From Lasiodiplodia sp. COLG20 (lineage: Eukaryota > Ascomycota > Dothideomycetes > Botryosphaeriales > Botryosphaeriaceae), in the NCBI GenBank assembly GCA_009801085.1, contig VNWV01000011.1, positions 434,001-498,000 on the forward strand: a stretch of 64,000 nt of DNA, read 5' to 3'. The notes beneath the pieces are model-generated. The model was not told the origin of the DNA and made no database searches. It saw only the letters and a list, made by a program, of their open reading frames with translations. A program made the position numbers and the translations under genes. This document shows, piece by piece, positions 24,882 to 37,216 of the stretch (positions within the stretch are counted from its first letter, which is position 1; each line of letters starts with the position of its first letter).

Positions 24882-26602
24882 AGGGCTTGCCTGGAGGCCT
24901 TGTACTATTATTAGGGAACGGGAGGGATAAATGGAAAGGCGTATGAGTAAGTTGTTTCATAGAGACGAAAAAAAGAATAGAATGAACTGTATGAATCCAT
25001 GGGAATTTGTCTTCTTGCCTTGCTTGTTGGAGGTGCATGAAGTGTATTGATATTGGTTACCATCTACTCTTCTCAAAAGTTTGTCTCGTGGCAACTATTT
25101 CGGGTTGATTGAGTGTCGTCCAAGCCCATCCCTGTCTTATTAATCGCCCAGCTCTTGAAACGGCAAGTGCCTTCAGTAAAAGATTTTTTTAAACAAAAAA
25201 AATTAAGGTTGAGCGAGAAACCCAAAGACAAGCGCATCAAGAACAATAAGCAAAAGTTCAGCTGCAAGGGGTGGTTGTTCGCCAAATCTTCTTGGGCACG
25301 CGACAGCGCGAGCGAGGGCATGCGCCGGGATGCCGAGTGACGCAATGCGGAGGCGGTTGTGCCTCGTCCCGTGCCGTTGTGAACCCACACTTTCCAACGT
25401 CGGCCCTTCAAGGCGCTGCAGGAACGGAATACCTCTCTTGTCGTCTGCAACTCGGGAGCTACGACAGACGCTCAGACTTCATCGAACCTTCTGGCTCTCC
25501 TCATCCCTGATCCTTCGTCTCACTGATGCGACGCATACACGACAACCAATCCGGTTTTGCGGCAATTGCCAATTCGCAGAGTTCGAGCGTGCGGGAATTC
25601 GCGGGTGTGGCGGATGTGGCCACGGGTAATTCTCGTTCGAAGAGAAAAATCCCTTTTGAACGGGGGGCGCAGCAGCAGCCGGCCTTCGGATAAAAGGTTG
25701 CGGGCGCCCAGCGTTATATAGGGAGCAACTGGTTACGGGTTGCCTTTGGCGGATGAAAAAAAAACTCGTACGTAGCGGCAGTGTCCGGCCTGTGACTCCC
25801 TTTCCCGAGACCGAGGTCATTTCGTCTCCTTTCACCAGCCAAAAAATGCCTCCCCACGGCTTCTCATCCCGCGCGCTCACAAGGCTGCCATTTGTGGAGA
25901 ACGGGGCCGCTTGTCAGATGGGCGTTACGGAGCGGCCAGCTGATCCCGCCTCCGCAGGAAGTGTCGCGGGGTTGGATTCCGAGCTGAGCATGAAATTCCG
26001 GGGAGCCAAGACAGGCTGATGGATGCGGGCTGGGCGCGGCGAAGTCGGAGGCGGATGGCGATGCGTCGAGGCACACTGGCTGCAGCTTTAACAGAGCGTT
26101 GGTCGTAGACCCAAGGCCTCGACGCTGGTAACTAGCCGAAAGCCCAAGCTGAACGCTTGCCACGTACCCGACGCGGACGATGGCGTCTCGGGCGCGCTCG
26201 CAGCGTCTATTTTTTGCCGCACCACGTGGCTGGAACGCGGGCACGCGCCTTAAACGGCTGCTGCGGCCTATCAGGTGGCAAAGTTGCAGGAATTCCTCAT
26301 CTTGGGCTGGCCATTGCAAGATAAAAGGCCTCTGAAATCAGACCACAAAGTGGGTCCGAGTTACGCTATTCGGAAAGCTTCGGTTCAGCAGTGACCAAGC
26401 AGCCATCATCCCAAGGCGACTCACAAGCCCCCACTAATTGTGCTCCCTCCCCTTGCCCCAAGGCCCGGAGATATTTATACCGCCCGCTGCCCGGGGCCCT
26501 CTTTCAAAAATTTTGTTTTGCTTGTCACTCTCTTCTCCGCGTTCACTTTTCCCGTTTTTTTTCCCACAAAGAAAGAAGAAAACAAAAAATCGCGCTTTCA
26601 AG
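24882..26602. other. Intergenic region
   Basis: 3' flank of the SDR and promoter of the next gene, with a TATTTATA box near 26471-26478 and an A/C-rich leader. No coding sequence seen. Confidence 0.55.
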
Positions 26603-26950
26603 ATGGTTCTCGGAGCGACCGCCCGCCGCTGGCTTCCCTACCTCAACTTCACCGTCGCCGTGTCGGCGCTGTGCTTCCAGACGGGCGTGCTGTACCCGTG
26701 GCACGAGGAGCTGGACCGCGAGTTCAAGAAGCTGAAGGACGAGCACAAGGAGCAACTGCACATCTACCACGAATTGAAGCTCAAGCGCCTGGAGGATCTG
26801 GAGAGGAAGGTCGCCGCCGAGCGCGCCGCCCAGAAGGTATGGCCCGCCGCCGCGTTCCGGCTTCACGGCGCTGAGGTTAATGGCTGACACAAGAAATGAC
26901 AGATTTCGTCCTGGCTGCCGTGGCAGCACCGCGAGGCCTCGGCCAACTAA
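26603..26950 (+). CDS. Small one-helix membrane protein with coiled coil, unknown function
   Basis: Two exons, 26603-26836 and 26903-26950, giving 93 residues. The 66-base intron has donor GTATGG, a CTGAC branch point and acceptor GACAG. The N-terminus (MVLGATARRWLPYLNF) is basic and amphipathic and precedes a single hydrophobic segment (LNFTVAVSALCFQTGVLY). Then comes a long charged helix/coiled coil rich in Glu, Lys and Arg (about 40-78), and the protein ends in ISSWLPWQHREASAN. The layout suggests an inner mitochondrial or other organelle membrane protein with a soluble coiled-coil tail. The promoter has a TATA-like box and a typical leader, so it is probably expressed. I do not recognise the family. 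Confidence 0.7.
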
Positions 26951-28414
26951 ACGGCTCACACGACACGGTCCGACATGGCGCTACCTACGCCCGCAACCAC
27001 ACAATGACCACACCACAACCTCTTTCGGGTTCTCGTCTTTCCGGCTTCTAGACGCATAGACGCGCGAGCATGGCGCATGGTCTTACACAGGCGTTGGATG
27101 TGTTTTATCCTTTCAATTTGCAGCAAGGGTCCTTCAGTAATTTCCTCGATACCCCTACTACACTTTCAACCTACACACAGCAAGACAAAACAAATAAAAA
27201 ACCACAAAAACAAATGTCAAAAACACCTCACCAAACATCATGTATGACTGTCGCGACAAGTGAGTTGCTGCCTCGTGCCGCGCTTATCCCTCTCTCTCCC
27301 GAGGGCGAGGACCCGCGTTGCCCCGATACCGGCGCGCCCAACCGGCAGACTGCCCGCAGGCTTATGAGAGCTCTCTAGGATCGGCTGACACCACACGACT
27401 GCCTTCCAATGACGGGGTTCACGATTCGCCTTAGCAATCACGCGTGGCCGCCTGTATCTCTCTGGTGGAGTGTTGTTCACCTTCTTGCCAGTGGGTTTTT
27501 TTGCCACCGCCGACGATTATCACGTGATCTCTGCCTCGGTCCTGGCCGGCCATTGGCTGCAGCTGCCTGATTCGGCAAGTACATTCCGTCGTTGTGGCGC
27601 TGGAACCGACGGCTACATAACCGACGTTGATTCGTATCTGATATGCCGGCCAACGCGACCAGGGTTGCCCGGATGCCGGGGAATCGTGGGTGGAAACAAA
27701 TCCAATCGTCTGGTGCGGGGTGACGTTTGCCACAGTCAGAGTTCAGATGGGACAATGAAGGATGGTCGTCAATGCCTCGATGAGAGCAGAGTGCAGAGGA
27801 AAAGGAGAGCGTGAGGCTCTTCTTGAGTTGGGTGAATGATGGTGAACTAGCAACTGCGGATGACGCCTTTCGACTGCGCCCCGCAAGAAGCGCGGGCTGC
27901 TTGGGCCAACAGACGGCAGTGTCTGCCTGACCGCCGCTCGACGACGTCACTAACCTGCACGCCGCTCATCCACCGTCTCGAATCCTTTCGGTCGGTTATA
28001 CGACAGTCCTGCTTATTAGAAAAACTCAATCGAATCATGTGTTAAGTGTTTTGAGAAGTTTAAGTGTTTCCCCTCCAAGCTTGGCGTGACAGGCGATTGA
28101 CAGGGACGGCGATGATCCCGTCCCATCACTTGCCAGGCTCCGCAGTAGTCGCGTTTCAATGGCTAAAGACAGCTGAGTCAGGAGCTGTTCATGCAACCAG
28201 GTTGGTCCGCAAGCAGCGATCGCCTTAGATGCGAAGCCCGCCACAGCAACAGCTCCTGCCTGATTCTGCTAGTACACCCTTCGTTTCGTTATCTCCGTCT
28301 CCGCCCAAATAAAATGACGCGACCTGCCAGGCACCGAAGCTGCACCTTATAAAAGCCCGGTCGCCCCGCGTCTTGGAAAAAGCTTGGTCTACCACTCGGT
28401 GTAGCTTGTTCACA
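26951..28414. other. Intergenic region
   Basis: 3' flank of the small membrane-protein gene and upstream region of the carboxypeptidase. No supported gene; short overlapping frames on both strands only. Confidence 0.55.
28348..28355 (+). promoter_or_regulatory. TATA box of the carboxypeptidase gene
   Basis: A perfect TATAAAAG, 60 bases upstream of the ATG. Confidence 0.7.
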
Positions 28415-30331
28415 ATGAAGCCTTCGTTTGCATTGCTTAGTGCCGCTGCCCTGCTCCCCTTCGCCGCTGGGGCCAAGCAGCAAGGCCGCGGTCCGCTGCA
28501 CGCCTTCCAGCGCGCCGAGGAGGTCAAGAAGGGCTTCTTTGAGAAGCGCGAGGCCGAGGCCGCTGCGGCCGCCGCTTTCGCCGCTGAGCAGCCCAGGCTG
28601 CAGAAGCGTGCGTCGCCGTTCGCTACGAACAAGACGCAGTGTAAGCACTACCCACCTCATCACCAGCCGACACGTCAAATGTGCTCACACCGCCCCTCCC
28701 CGCAGCCTTCGCCGTCGATGGCACCAAGATCCCGGACGTCGACTTTGACATCGGCGAGTCCTACGCCGGTCTGCTACCGATCTCGGACAGGGCCAACGAA
28801 ACCCGCAAGCTTTACTTCTGGTACGTGCGCTGGTGCTTGGCCCCCTGATAAGCTTTTTGGTTGCTGATCCGGATCAATCAGGTTCTTCCCGTCCACGAAC
28901 CCCAATGCCACCGACGAGATCACCATCTGGTATGCATGCTGCAGCTCTTGAGTTTGTTTAAGACCGTGTCTCCTGACTTTTTTAAGGTTCAATGGCGGCC
29001 CGGGCTGCAGTTCTCTCAGCGGTCTGTTGACGGAAAATGGTCCGTTCACATGGGAGTCCGGCACCTACGCCCCCGTGCAGAACCCATACACCTGGGTCAA
29101 CCTGACCAACATGCTTTGGGTTGAGTAAGCTTTCCTCTTAAGCCCTCGAAGCTCCACAACTTTAAACTGACCTTTTTTAAGACAACCTGTCGGCGTCGGC
29201 TTCACCCAGGGCGAGCCCGACATCACCAACGAGCTCGACCTGGCCAAGGAGTTCGCCGGCTTCTACAAATCATTCGTCGACACGTTCGACGCGCACGGCA
29301 GCAAGGTGTACATCACGGGCGAGAGCTACGCGGGCTTCTACGTGCCGTACGTGGCCAACGAGTTCCTGAACCGCAACGACACCGACTACTACAACCTGGC
29401 GGGCATCGCCATCAACGACCCCATCATCGGCGACGAGGTGCTGCAGCAGGAGGTCATCGTGCCGCAGTACGTCGACTTCTGGTCCAACGTCTTCTTCCTC
29501 AACGACAGCTTCACGGCCGACATCAAGGAGCGCGCCGCGGCGTGCAACTACACCGACTACCTCGCCACCTACCTCACCTACCCACCGCCGCAGGACCCCT
29601 TCCCCGTCCTGCCGGACCCCTACGTCGACGAGGCCGCGGCGGCGTGCGACCTGTGGGACGACGTGTACGCGGCCGCGCTCGAGGTCAACCCGTGCTTCAA
29701 CATCTACCACATCACCGAGACGTGCCCGCACCCCTTCTCCGTCCTCGGCATCGTCAACACGGGCGACTACTCGCCGCCGGGGCTGGAGGTCTACTTCAAC
29801 CGCACCGACGTGAAGCAGGCCATCAACGCGCCCGTGGACGCCGACTGGGCGCAGTGCACCGACATCAACGTCTTCGTCGGCAGCGGCGACCAGAGCCCCG
29901 GGCCCGCACTCGACGGCACGCTGCAGAACGTCATCGAGCGCACCAACAACGTCATCGTCGGCTCCGGAAACCTCGATTTCATCCTCTCCACCAACGGCAC
30001 CCTGCTGGCACTGCAGAACACGACCTGGAATGGAAAACAGGGACTCCAGGAGTATCCTGGCAAGCCTTTCTACACACCCTATCATCAGGAATGGAATGGC
30101 GGCTCACTCGCTGGTGCCGGAATTCTCGGATCGTGGGGCTCGGAGCGTGGGTTGACCTTCTACCAGACCCAGCTCGCCGGCCACGAGCTCCCCGGCTACA
30201 CGCCCGGCGCCGCCTACCGCGCCCTCGAGCTGCTGCTCGGACGTATTAGTGACTTGAGCGAGGTGTCTGACTTCACCACCCAGACCGGTGACTATGGCAA
30301 TGGGAACGCGTCGTTCAAGTTCTCGGCATAG
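28415..30331 (+). CDS. Secreted serine carboxypeptidase (S10 family, carboxypeptidase S1-like)
   Basis: Five exons: 28415-28640, 28706-28820, 28882-28929, 28987-29124 and 29182-30331, giving 558 residues. A signal peptide ([20 protein letters not shown]) is followed by a charged pro-region rich in Lys/Glu/Ala that ends near KR. The catalytic triad is Ser224 in GESYAG, Asp441 in GNLDFIL and His510 in AGHELPGY. The substrate-binding NGGPGCSS lies in exon 4. Several Asn-x-Ser/Thr sequons are present (for example NATD, NLTN, NDSF, NTTW). The enzyme removes C-terminal amino acids from peptides at acidic pH, outside the cell or in the vacuole; the [19 protein letters not shown] tail fits the carboxypeptidase S1 subgroup. 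Intron-dense 5' half, intronless 3' half. Confidence 0.93.
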
Positions 30332-30582
30332 ACCTGAGTGGTGAGGGTAGTGAGATGGAGCGCTTAAGCAAAAGATTTGTTTATTCTTTAATCCGTTGTT
30401 AGAGAGAGCGGGTGCTCTTATGTGCACGTTGCTGCAGAGACGGAAGACGGGGTTGATATTAGCAGAGTAACGAAAAAGTAATGAAATATTGATGACGAGA
30501 AGATGGACTCAAGAGTAGCGTGAGTGCTAGTGATTCCTGCTGTTATAAGCGCTGTTGATGAATAAATTCCACTTACGCGGGG

Positions 30583-30657
30583 AGTTGGGAAGTTATGTCC
30601 GGACGCTGTTGTGTGATTTTTAAATATACATCTGTATCCGGATGATGGCTCCAACTG
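30583..30657. repeat. MITE-like palindromic element, copy 1
   Basis: Imperfect inverted repeat: AGTTGGGAAGTTATGTCCGG on the left and the complementary-type ATCCGGATGATGGCTCCAAC on the right, around an AT-rich centre. Its reverse complement aligns with copy 2 at 42203-42283, including a shared CAGATGTATATTTAA core. It lies about 250 bases after the carboxypeptidase stop. Confidence 0.65.
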
Positions 30658-31184
30658 CCCATGCAAGGAGATTAATATATATTAACCATGAAACATTAAG
30701 GCACCATCTTCTGCATCCCGCTGTGTGAATGGATGCCGGGTGACTAAGACATCGCGTGCAGAGCTGAAGCAGTAGTTCAGAAGAACTATTCGTTGGCTGG
30801 CCACAGCCATGGCGAGTCATAGGAGAAATTAGCTTACCAACCCTGTCTCACTGAAAGACAGTGCGCCCCGTTTATATTAGTAGTTGAGTTCTGCGGTTAG
30901 GTGGATCTTCATACTCTCGCAGGAAGAGTGTTCCACGTGGAAGGCTAAGATCTGATGGAATCCACTAATCATGAACAACCTCTCAGCATTCCTCGCATGA
31001 CTCAATAGCCGATCGCCCCCACGATAATAATGAACGTTTTCCCACCATCGGTGTCTCGTCTCTTGTTCACAACCCAAGGGGGGTCAACCACGCGCTTTTC
31101 TTTATAAGTGCTATTGGGAAAGCCCTCTTTCAGCACCTGCCACTCCAGTAACTCAGCTGGATCCAAGGGGTTGTTACAAATAAC

Positions 31185-31281
31185 TCCTCCGTGGCGCAAT
31201 TGGCTAGCGCGTCTGACTGTTAAAGGTAATCTGATTACCATTGCAATCAGGAGGTTGACAGTTCAAGCCTGTCCGGGGGAG
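31185..31281 (+). tRNA. tRNA-Asn(GTT) with intron
   Basis: Full cloverleaf built by hand. Acceptor TCCTCCG (31185-31191) pairs with CGGGGGA (31274-31280), with one T-G pair; discriminator G31281. The D arm is GCGC-AATTGGCTA-GCGC. The anticodon stem TCTGA (31212-31216) pairs with TCAGG (31247-31251), one wobble. The anticodon is GTT (31219-31221). The T arm is GACAG-TTCAAGC-CTGTC. A 23-base intron (31223-31245) sits at the canonical 37/38 position. The Asn identity follows from the anticodon. Confidence 0.88.
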
Positions 31282-33250
31282 CTTTCCTTTTGCCGTTTGG
31301 GCAGCCCTTTTATTTGCTTTTTGGGCTTTCGTGTTTGGAGCTGAAACGACAAGTTTTCAGGGATGTGCGTGTGTGGGTCGGCGGAACTCGGGGAATTCGC
31401 GGGGGATGCTTGCAGATGCAAACGAAGGTGGGAAATGTCCGCGGGAGGGGCTGCGGGAAGGATGGAGAAAAAGAAAGTCGAACAGGTGTTCGGCACGGCT
31501 GAAGGAGAGGGACTGTTCTTTTCTCCTTTTTCTACGCGGATTTTTCGGAAACACCGTGGGAAGAAAAAGATCTGGGTTTGAGACAGAACGCTGCTGAGCA
31601 CCACCATTGGTTTAAGGCTCGGATCCTCGATAGGCGAAAACCGAGTGAGATGAGGGCGAGTCAGCGGCGGCTGGAGCACTTGATGGCTTCAAATCTCAGA
31701 GAAACCTTGCAACGCTAACAAGTTCCAATCAGGCTCTCACCCAGCATTCCGCATCCTCCAGATCCACCTGCTCTCTGCTTCCGTTGCCGCGGACAGGGTA
31801 CCGAGGTATTTCTTCCAAGGGCGAATGGACAGGGATATTCAGATAGGCACAGTCTGGGCTGTGATCTCCGCAAGAGTGGTGGTGGACGTGGCGAGGAGTG
31901 GTGCCTGCCGAGCACGACATGCATCTCTCCCGCTTCCAGATCATTGATCAACTCTGCCCTGTTGCGCATCAATAATCTGCACAGCCGCCCACAAAATTTG
32001 CCCAGACTAAGACACTGGCATGCGGATGCTTGCAGATTGGCTTTGCTTATCGACTGAGAAGGCTGCAAGCCACCCTAAATGAAACGCTCGCCGCTCTTTC
32101 GACACAATGGCGAGGTCGTATGATGTGGCTGCCAGCTGAGCAGGTGAGAGAGAGGAACACGATTAAGGCGACCAATGGACCAGACCTCGTGTTGATGCAA
32201 AGAATGAGGCAAACCTCGCAGCGGATTCACCATCTCCATCGGCTTACTCGCGCATTTCCGCATCGCTCCCTTTTCCCCATCACCCAACTCCTATTTTTCT
32301 CGATATCTTCAGAGCAGAAATTCGATCCACCATGACCCACTCAAACCCAATCTTGCAGCCGCGTGGTTATCGTGTTCGTCGGGATAACCCGGCAGGCAAG
32401 ATGCGGCTCCGCTGAAGGATCAACCGCTTCTGATGAAGCCAGGCGACAAGATCGACACCAGGGACAACCGTGATGCGCGCCCTACCGGAGTGGCGTCCGG
32501 CGTATCAGGCTGCGTGCGTAGATAGTGCGCTTTCCGTTTGTGGCGCTCTGGCTGGCTTTTTGAGTCCAGCCACGCTTTCAGCCCACGCCATGCGCGTCCT
32601 CCCCACACGAATCTTCTTGGCCTTGCTTTTTTGCGCACGACTGCTGACTCTGGCAGACCCGCATCAGTGTCATGCTGCCCTTCTAGAGGCGTTGAATACG
32701 GCTTCTACTTCATATCCTGAATCGCCAGGGCAATGCTTTGACCGTTGGCTGCCGCAGCGCATGCTTTGGACTAATTCCTAGCGCCCGTTCTAAAGCAGGA
32801 GCGCAGCCAACTGCCGCAGCCATGCCACGTGCATGTCCGACGGACTAAATAAGTGTCCCTTGGTATCCGCAGCTGATCCCAGCCGGTGCCGCGGCAAGGC
32901 TTCGAACTGCTTCCGTCCCAGAAGCGCGCTGACACCTGACAAAGCAAGGGGAACAATTGTGGCTTGAACTGACTGGGAAGTAAACTGGGCACGGCTTGGG
33001 AAAAAAATCGATTTGCTAGAGTGCTGCCCGTATCCGCTGGACCGGTCTAGCTGGCGTAGCCGACTTTTCTTTGAGATCCTGCCCGAGTTCCACCATGTCT
33101 GGCCCCTTCTTTCGCCCGTCGTGGTTTGATTTGTATTTCCCTCGCTGCATATACATATCCTGCGCGGCCCTTTGGCCCACCTGACTTACTGCTACCTCCC
33201 CGGCCCTTGTCGTTGAACCATATTCCACCATTCTCTCCATCACTTGATCA

Positions 33251-34831
33251 ATGGTGCTCACTCCTACAGGCCCGGGCCTCTCACTCAATGTCGTGTCAAT
33301 TGCCCTTCTCACGATGTCATGGGTTGTTGTTGTTGCTCGAATAATCGTGCGGACGGGCATGAAGGCATTCGGTTTGGATGACTGGATGATGGTGTCAGGC
33401 CTGGTCAGTATTACCTCGAACCGAAGAGCGTATCATGGTCGTATCTGACTGACTGTCAACAGGTCCTATACACACTGGCTTGCCAGGCTACAATCTCAGC
33501 ATCCTTTAACGGCATCGGCACTCACAGTAATCACATCAATTCTTACCACGACAAGCAGGGGCGCAAAGTATGTTCCCCTCCTTTTGGATGGAAGACGTGG
33601 CACCGTTGACTGACGCCTGACAGTGGTTCATGTTCTTCCAGATCTGGTACATCGCCTCGACGGTGCCGATCAAGTGCGCCATTTGCATCGCCCTCCTCCG
33701 CATCACGCAGCAGCGCAAGTACCGCTACTCGCTCTGGCTCATCATGTTCCTGAGCGCCATCGGCGCCATCGTCACCATTGTCACCGTGCTGGTCCAGTGC
33801 CAGCCCGTCGCCGCCACCTGGGACAAGACGCTCGGCCACTGCATCGACACAAAGGCCATCACCAACTCGTCCTACTTCCTGTCCGCCTGCTCCATCGTCA
33901 CCGACTGGTCCTGCGCCATCCTGCCGGCCTTCATCTTGTGGAACATCCAACTCCGCTTCCGCATCAAGGCTTCCGTCGTCGTCGTTCTGGCGTTGGGTGT
34001 TGTGTAAGTTTGCTCGCCTTCTCCCTCTATGTCATCACAGGTTCAGCGACCGGGAAGTGTGTGTCCATGCAAACCATCACTTCAACCCAGCCTTCTCCCT
34101 CCCCATCCTCCCCTCCCCTCACCCACATACAAGAAACACCCACTAACCCTCCTACTACTAGCGCCTCAACCGCCACCCTCGTCCGCCTCCGCTACCTCCT
34201 CAACTACAACAGCCCAGACGACTACCTCTACGGCCTGGCCAACATCGCGCTCTGGTCCATCATCGAATCCGGCGTCGGCCTGATCGCCGGCTCGCTGCCC
34301 GCGCTGCGCCCACTCCTCCGCTACATCCCCTTCTTCGCGTCCTCGCTGTCCAACAGCGGGCCCAGCAAAGACGGCATAACAACCGTCGGCGGCGGCCACA
34401 CGGGCGGCAACAAAAGCCGACTGACGGGCGGAAACCACACGCACCACAAGCTGGACACGTTCCGGATGTCTCGGGGGAGCATGGAGGGGGATGCTGTTGG
34501 GGTGGCGATCGGGGGACATGGGCATCACAGGGATGGAGGCGTGGCGGATGGCGACCACTCGCACACGGTGGCGTGCGAGGCGGGCAAGCGCAACTGGGAG
34601 GAGCTGTCGGATGCTGAGAGCCAGAAGTACATCCTCAAGGAGAGCCACGTGACGGTGACGAACGAGGCCGTCGTCGGCGTCGAGCAGGTCGAGCTGGACG
34701 AGTTCGATCAGGGGCTGCGGCATCATACGAATGTCCATACGCACCACCACCATCAACACCACCATCATCGGCAACATAGTCGGGACTCGCCGTTGGATGA
34801 GCGGGGGTATGGGGGTGGGAGGTCGCCGTGA
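33251..34831 (+). CDS. Fungal rhodopsin-like seven-helix membrane protein (PTH11-related) with His-rich tail
   Basis: Four exons: 33251-33403, 33463-33567, 33624-34003 and 34162-34831, giving 435 residues. Helix 1 is VVSIALLTMSWVVVVARIIV. The FGLDDWMM segment after it is the mark of this fungal rhodopsin-domain family. FFQIWYIASTVPIKCAICIA, LWLIMFLSAIGAIVTIVTVL, a Cys-containing loop (QCQPVAATWDKTLGHCID), a SYFLSACSIVTDWSCAILPA helix and a last helix IALWSIIESGVGLIAG follow. The cytoplasmic tail (about 330-435) contains a dense His run near its end. Such proteins sit in the plasma membrane; some PTH11-type members sense surfaces or nutrients, but most are uncharacterised. Intron 3 is 158 bases long; its ends are fixed by phase and by the ASTATLVRLRYL motif. 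Confidence 0.85.
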
Positions 34832-35604
34832 GGTTCGAAGGCGGAGTGGCTCTTGTGTAACTTTTTACTCTTCGTTATTCCCCGCTTTTTTCTTTTGTTG
34901 TTCGCTTCTTTCTTTTGTCGAAGGGGGTTTGTGTGGTATACCAATATATGAGATGGCATAGAGTGGTTGGGCAGGGCGGCATGTTGGCGTTTAGGTAGCT
35001 CGTGACGGGAAATTCTGAATGCCTATTAGGGTCATGATATGGTTTCAAATCTTGTAGGCGGGTTTGAAAAGTAGAGCCGTGGTCTGAAGACATAGTTTTG
35101 GCTTACCTTTTGTGGAATGCGTTCAATATTCTCATTGTGTGCTCGACTGAAGGACTGCGTTGGAACGGGATTAGCTACCAACCGGCGCATCCCTTCGTGC
35201 TTGAGCCTCGTATTTCCATCCAGCCTCTTTCTGAAATTAGCGTAGGTTTGTGTCATCTTGATTGAGAGTCCATGGGGCAGGCATGCAAGATCGTTGTTCT
35301 TGCTCCTTCTCCAAGAATGTGCACGGATGGAATATGGAATAATTGAGAGACTTTGAGATAATTGCAATGCTTGGAGGAGACAGAAAAAATGAGACATGCA
35401 AGTGATAGGGATCGAACATATTGTCGTCGCTCCATCCGTCTAGATTGCCTTGATATTTGAGGTCATGTCTGCATGGACCAGCTGGACAGCCACCTGTACC
35501 CGTGCGCCAATGGAAACCGAGCTGTAGTAATCCAGAAATGCCTTTGACACAACGTCGTCGCGCGGAGCCAAGGTGAAAATATAGCACCCCTGTCAAGAAC
35601 CAAC
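34832..35604. other. Convergent 3' intergenic region
   Basis: Shared 3' flank of the rhodopsin-like gene (plus) and the Mpv17-family gene (minus). No gene is supported. A TTCGATCCC word near 35410 on the minus strand resembles a tRNA T-loop, but no stem pairs. Confidence 0.55.
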
Positions 35605-36421
35605 CTACTCTGCAGCCATCAAGCTGAGGTACACTCCCCAAGCAACGCCAGCGATGCTACCAAAAACCACCCTCTTCTCAACGGGAATCATCGTAAAACT
35701 AATGGCAGAGACCAGAGGCCACAACTTGGTGCCCGCGAGGAAGATAGGCCAGAGCCCCTACAACCGCAGAAATAATCAGCCATAATCGTCCTTTTTCCTC
35801 AACTTGAACATCTCTCAACCCTTGCCAACATAAATCCCCCAATACGCAATCAGAGCGCGAACTCACCTCCTTCACAGCTATCTTGACCTCCTCGGCATTC
35901 CCGCCGTTCAGCGCCTTCATGCCCGCAATGAACAGCACCGTGTTCACGACGCCGCCGACCGTCTGGTCCAGCAGGAATTTCCACAGCACGTTGGCCCAGT
36001 TCATCCCCGCGCTTTTCTGCTGCTGTGCCTTATCCTTGACCACGTCCTTCCCCTGCTTCTCGTCATTCGCGCCCTTCTTTATCGCCGGCTGTGCCTTCTT
36101 CTCGCCCGGAAACACGTCTTCGAGAAACTCCTGCCACAGCACGTTCGGCGGGGTGCTGAGGATGGTGAAGAGGACGAACTTGGCCACGGGCACCGCGTCG
36201 ATTGTGAACGCTTGCTTTTCGCCGGTCGACGGACGATGGGCGCAAATGTCAGCCGTTTACCCTCGTTATTTAATTTCGTTGGGAGGAGGAAAAGGTGGGG
36301 GTGGTGGTTGGGTGGTTTGTCTCACGCCCGTCTTCTGCGCCGTGATGAGCTGCGCGAGCACGTTGCTGGCGGCGGACAGCGCGGCCGCCGTGGCGGTTTG
36401 CTGCACCATTGCGCTTGGCAT
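35605..36421 (-). CDS. Mpv17/PMP22 family membrane protein
   Basis: Three exons: 36421-36326, 36214-35867 and 35757-35605, giving 198 residues. The C-terminal signature is clear: GLWPIFLAGTKLWPLVSAIS followed by FTMIPVEKRVVFGSIAGVAW and VYLSLM. The central LDQTVGGVVNTVLFIAG and the N-terminal DAVPVAKFVLFTILSTPPNV regions form the other membrane helices. The family sits in the inner mitochondrial or peroxisomal membrane and forms small channels; the exact location is not decided by the sequence. An unusual Lys/Gln/Asp-rich loop of about 30 residues (EKKAQPAIKKGANDEKQGK and on) sits between helices. Intron 1 has a weak acceptor (GAAAAG), chosen because it alone keeps phase. Confidence 0.85.
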
Positions 36422-37216
36422 AGTGGTGATGGTGTTGGTTGCGTTGGGAGGGAGGGCTGTGGGGTCTGAAGGTGCGCGGGGTTGTTTTTTGGTGGGATGC
36501 GGAGCTCCAACGGTGTGGGCTGTGGTAGGCTGTTTGCTTCGTGTGCTAAGGTCAGGGGGCTCGAGGCTGATGTGGGCGCGAGAGATGGAGCGAAAGCTTG
36601 GTTTGTTGCTCGGTGTGGATGCAAGGCGGGTAGTAGATCGGAGGGACGCGTTTGTTTGGCGCGGGCTGGTGCGAGGCAGATTGTCACAGGACGGGAGGCG
36701 AGAAGGAGACAGTGGGGGAGTCGTAGTGAATTGGGGCTGAAGGCAGCATCTGGACACCTATTCTAGTCGGGACTCAAGAGGATGGGGAAGAGGTTCGCGA
36801 CGGCGATGATGTATGAGAAGGAGCGACGAGGAGGCCAGCTTTTGATCCCTGCCCCCGCCCGCCCTGCCGTCCCCACAGCTTCGCCATGCCTCCAATCTCG
36901 CCAACGGATATCTCAATTGCATACATTTAAGCGCATCGTCTACGATAGTTTTTCCGTCTTTCTTTCCATAGAATGGAGGGACGGAAACTAAGGTTTTCAA
37001 AGCAGAATAGATGGATAAATGCTCCGGCCATGACTTCTCATACCCTGTCGACCCGCTTATGTCGTGCAACCTCAGGTTTCATAAAACCATCGGCTGCCGC
37101 CCACCGTCCTTCGCTCTTTCCTCATCATCGGCATTTCTGCGCCCATCGCTTTTGCCAATGTCATCATGTTAAGGCAGCTTTCAGCATGTCGTCCGCGGGT
37201 GCTACCCCCGGCGAAA
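36422..37216. other. Intergenic region (divergent promoters)
   Basis: Upstream of both the Mpv17-family gene (minus) and the kinase-like gene (plus). Several overlapping frames with low-complexity translations, none supported. No CGG-N7-CCG site seen here. Confidence 0.5.

Larger units (their letters stand above)
30332..33250. other. 2.9-kb intergenic region with a tRNA and a MITE-like element
   Basis: Contains MITE-like copy 1 and the tRNA-Asn gene listed separately. Otherwise only short overlapping frames with no domain. The last about 250 bases form the CT-rich promoter of the rhodopsin-like gene. Confidence 0.55.

Noticed and set aside
35395..35500. tRNA-like TTCGATCCC on the minus strand
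   Set aside because: T stem has mismatches, and no D arm or acceptor pairs.
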